DNA of 5,877 nucleotides from Flavobacteriaceae bacterium (GTDB taxonomy: Bacteria > Bacteroidota > Bacteroidia > Flavobacteriales > Flavobacteriaceae). Location of the stretch: NCBI GenBank assembly GCA_030633285.1, contig DAOVTC010000077.1, forward strand, positions 1 to 5,877, given 5' to 3'. Positions within the stretch are counted from its first letter, which is position 1. The number at the start of each line of letters is the position of its first letter. A program made the translations under genes and the position numbers. This document shows positions 5,277-5,877 of this stretch, piece after piece. Below the pieces are notes generated by a model, which worked only from the letters and a program-made list of their open reading frames with translations, did not search any database and was not told where the DNA came from.

Positions 5277-5877
5277 TTAGTCATTACTTTTCTTTATTCC
5301 TTTAATTGCATAAACCATAGGTATTTTATTGTTTAAATGTTTAATTCTGTATTTTTTAGGTTCAAATTCTACAGTTTTATTAAAACAATCGTAAGGTGAA
5401 TAGTCAAACTCATCAAATGATTTAATTTCAATTCCGTTACTTATCAAACTATTTAACACTTCACCTATTCCATGGTTCCACATTACATATTCCTGGGTGA
5501 TATTAGCATCTCTGTCAGCGTAAGTTCCCGTTTCTGTTTCAACAATTGCTCCAGAATTGAAGTAATTATAGCCAATTTTATCAAAATTATCATCAAACAT
5601 CCATACTACAGGGTGAAATTCTGCGAAGACAAAAATACCTTTTGGTTTTAAAAATCTTGAAATAATTTGTCCCCACTTATTTAAATCTGGCAACCAACCA
5701 ATTGTACCATAACTCGTAAAAACAATATCAAATTGTTTGTTTAAATATTTGGGTAAATCATAAATATCACAACAAATAAAATCAGCTTCAATATTTATTT
5801 TTTTAGCAAGTCCTTTAGCTTTTTCAATTGCTTTATCAGATAAATCAACGCCTGTAACTCTTGCTCCAAGCCTTGCT
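5277..5877 (-). CDS. Class I SAM-dependent methyltransferase, N-terminus beyond window
   Basis: The frame is open from the right edge to a TAA at 5277-5279, giving 199 visible residues; the start lies outside. Counting from the edge, residues 7-11 (VTGVD) form the end of strand beta-2, with the acidic residue that usually holds the SAM ribose. D37 in ICCDIYDLP is the likely adenine-side contact. FDIVFTSYGTIGWLPDL (49-65) is motif IV/beta-4, and ISRFLKPKGIFVFAEFHPV (72-90) is the usual helix-turn-beta-5 of Rossmann methyltransferases. The glycine-rich motif I is cut off. The C-terminal part (WNHGIGEVLNSLISNGIEI and after) resembles the class I enzymes commonly annotated only as 'SAM-dependent methyltransferase', which mostly act on small molecules; the substrate cannot be told. 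It converges on the micro-peptide genes and shares their terminator region, so it belongs to a different transcript. Confidence 0.88.
   Translation of the reverse strand, partial: ARLGARVTGVDLSDKAIEKAKGLAKKINIEADFICCDIYDLPKYLNKQFDIVFTSYGTIGWLPDLNKWGQIISRFLKPKGIFVFAEFHPVVWMFDDNFDKIGYNYFNSGAIVETETGTYADRDANITQEYVMWNHGIGEVLNSLISNGIEIKSFDEFDYSPYDCFNKTVEFEPKKYRIKHLNNKIPMVYAIKGIKKSND

Noticed and set aside
5277..5693. Methyltransferase read as a 138-residue protein starting at TTG 5693-5691
   Set aside because: The same frame stays open to the window edge and the upstream 61 codons encode the SAM-binding VTGVD and D37 regions, so TTG here is an internal leucine.

Overview
The window looks like chromosomal DNA from a member of the Bacteroidota, most likely a marine-type flavobacterium. 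The sequence is very AT-rich. Starts lack Shine-Dalgarno sequences and sit behind A-rich leaders. Two good matches to the Bacteroidota -7 promoter box (TAnnTTTG) lie just upstream of genes. Proteins destined for the outer membrane carry Sec signal peptides ending in ..Q, and the one regulator has the 7TM-plus-LuxR layout common in this phylum. No species can be named from the sequence alone.

Left part (1-2628, minus strand): a tightly packed run of three genes for signal-peptide-bearing outer-membrane beta-barrel proteins. In transcription order these are a 289-residue barrel, a 303-residue MetA-type 'transporter' barrel 16 bp later, and a further barrel 38 bp later that runs off the left edge. 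A near-consensus promoter (TTG-N18-TAACTTTG, 2598-2628) heads the run. A fourth, small barrel gene (2711-3259, minus) lies upstream with its own -7 box and an 18-bp operator-like palindrome.

Middle (3361-4503, minus): a membrane-bound regulator with seven predicted transmembrane helices, a coiled coil and a C-terminal LuxR/GerE DNA-binding domain. It could sense something at the inner membrane and act on nearby promoters; its targets are not shown by the sequence.

Right part: a 437-bp AT-rich divergent intergenic region leads into the most interesting element, two tandem plus-strand open frames of exactly 37 codons each (4941-5054 and 5086-5199). They encode clearly paralogous, basic, non-secreted peptides (21 of 37 identical, no gaps, shared C-terminal W-S-x-H-R-x-Y-G). 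A strong intrinsic terminator follows at 5223-5256. These are the only plus-strand genes; I do not recognise the family. Converging on the terminator from the right is a class I SAM-dependent methyltransferase whose N-terminus, including the glycine-rich SAM loop, lies outside the window.

Working hypothesis (inference): the 7TM-LuxR protein and the divergent micro-peptide pair form a local regulatory or signalling unit, possibly also acting on the small beta-barrel gene, because the 9-mer AAGTATACA occurs both in the palindrome before that gene and in the region between regulator and peptides. No RNA genes, CRISPR arrays, insertion sequences or attachment sites were seen.
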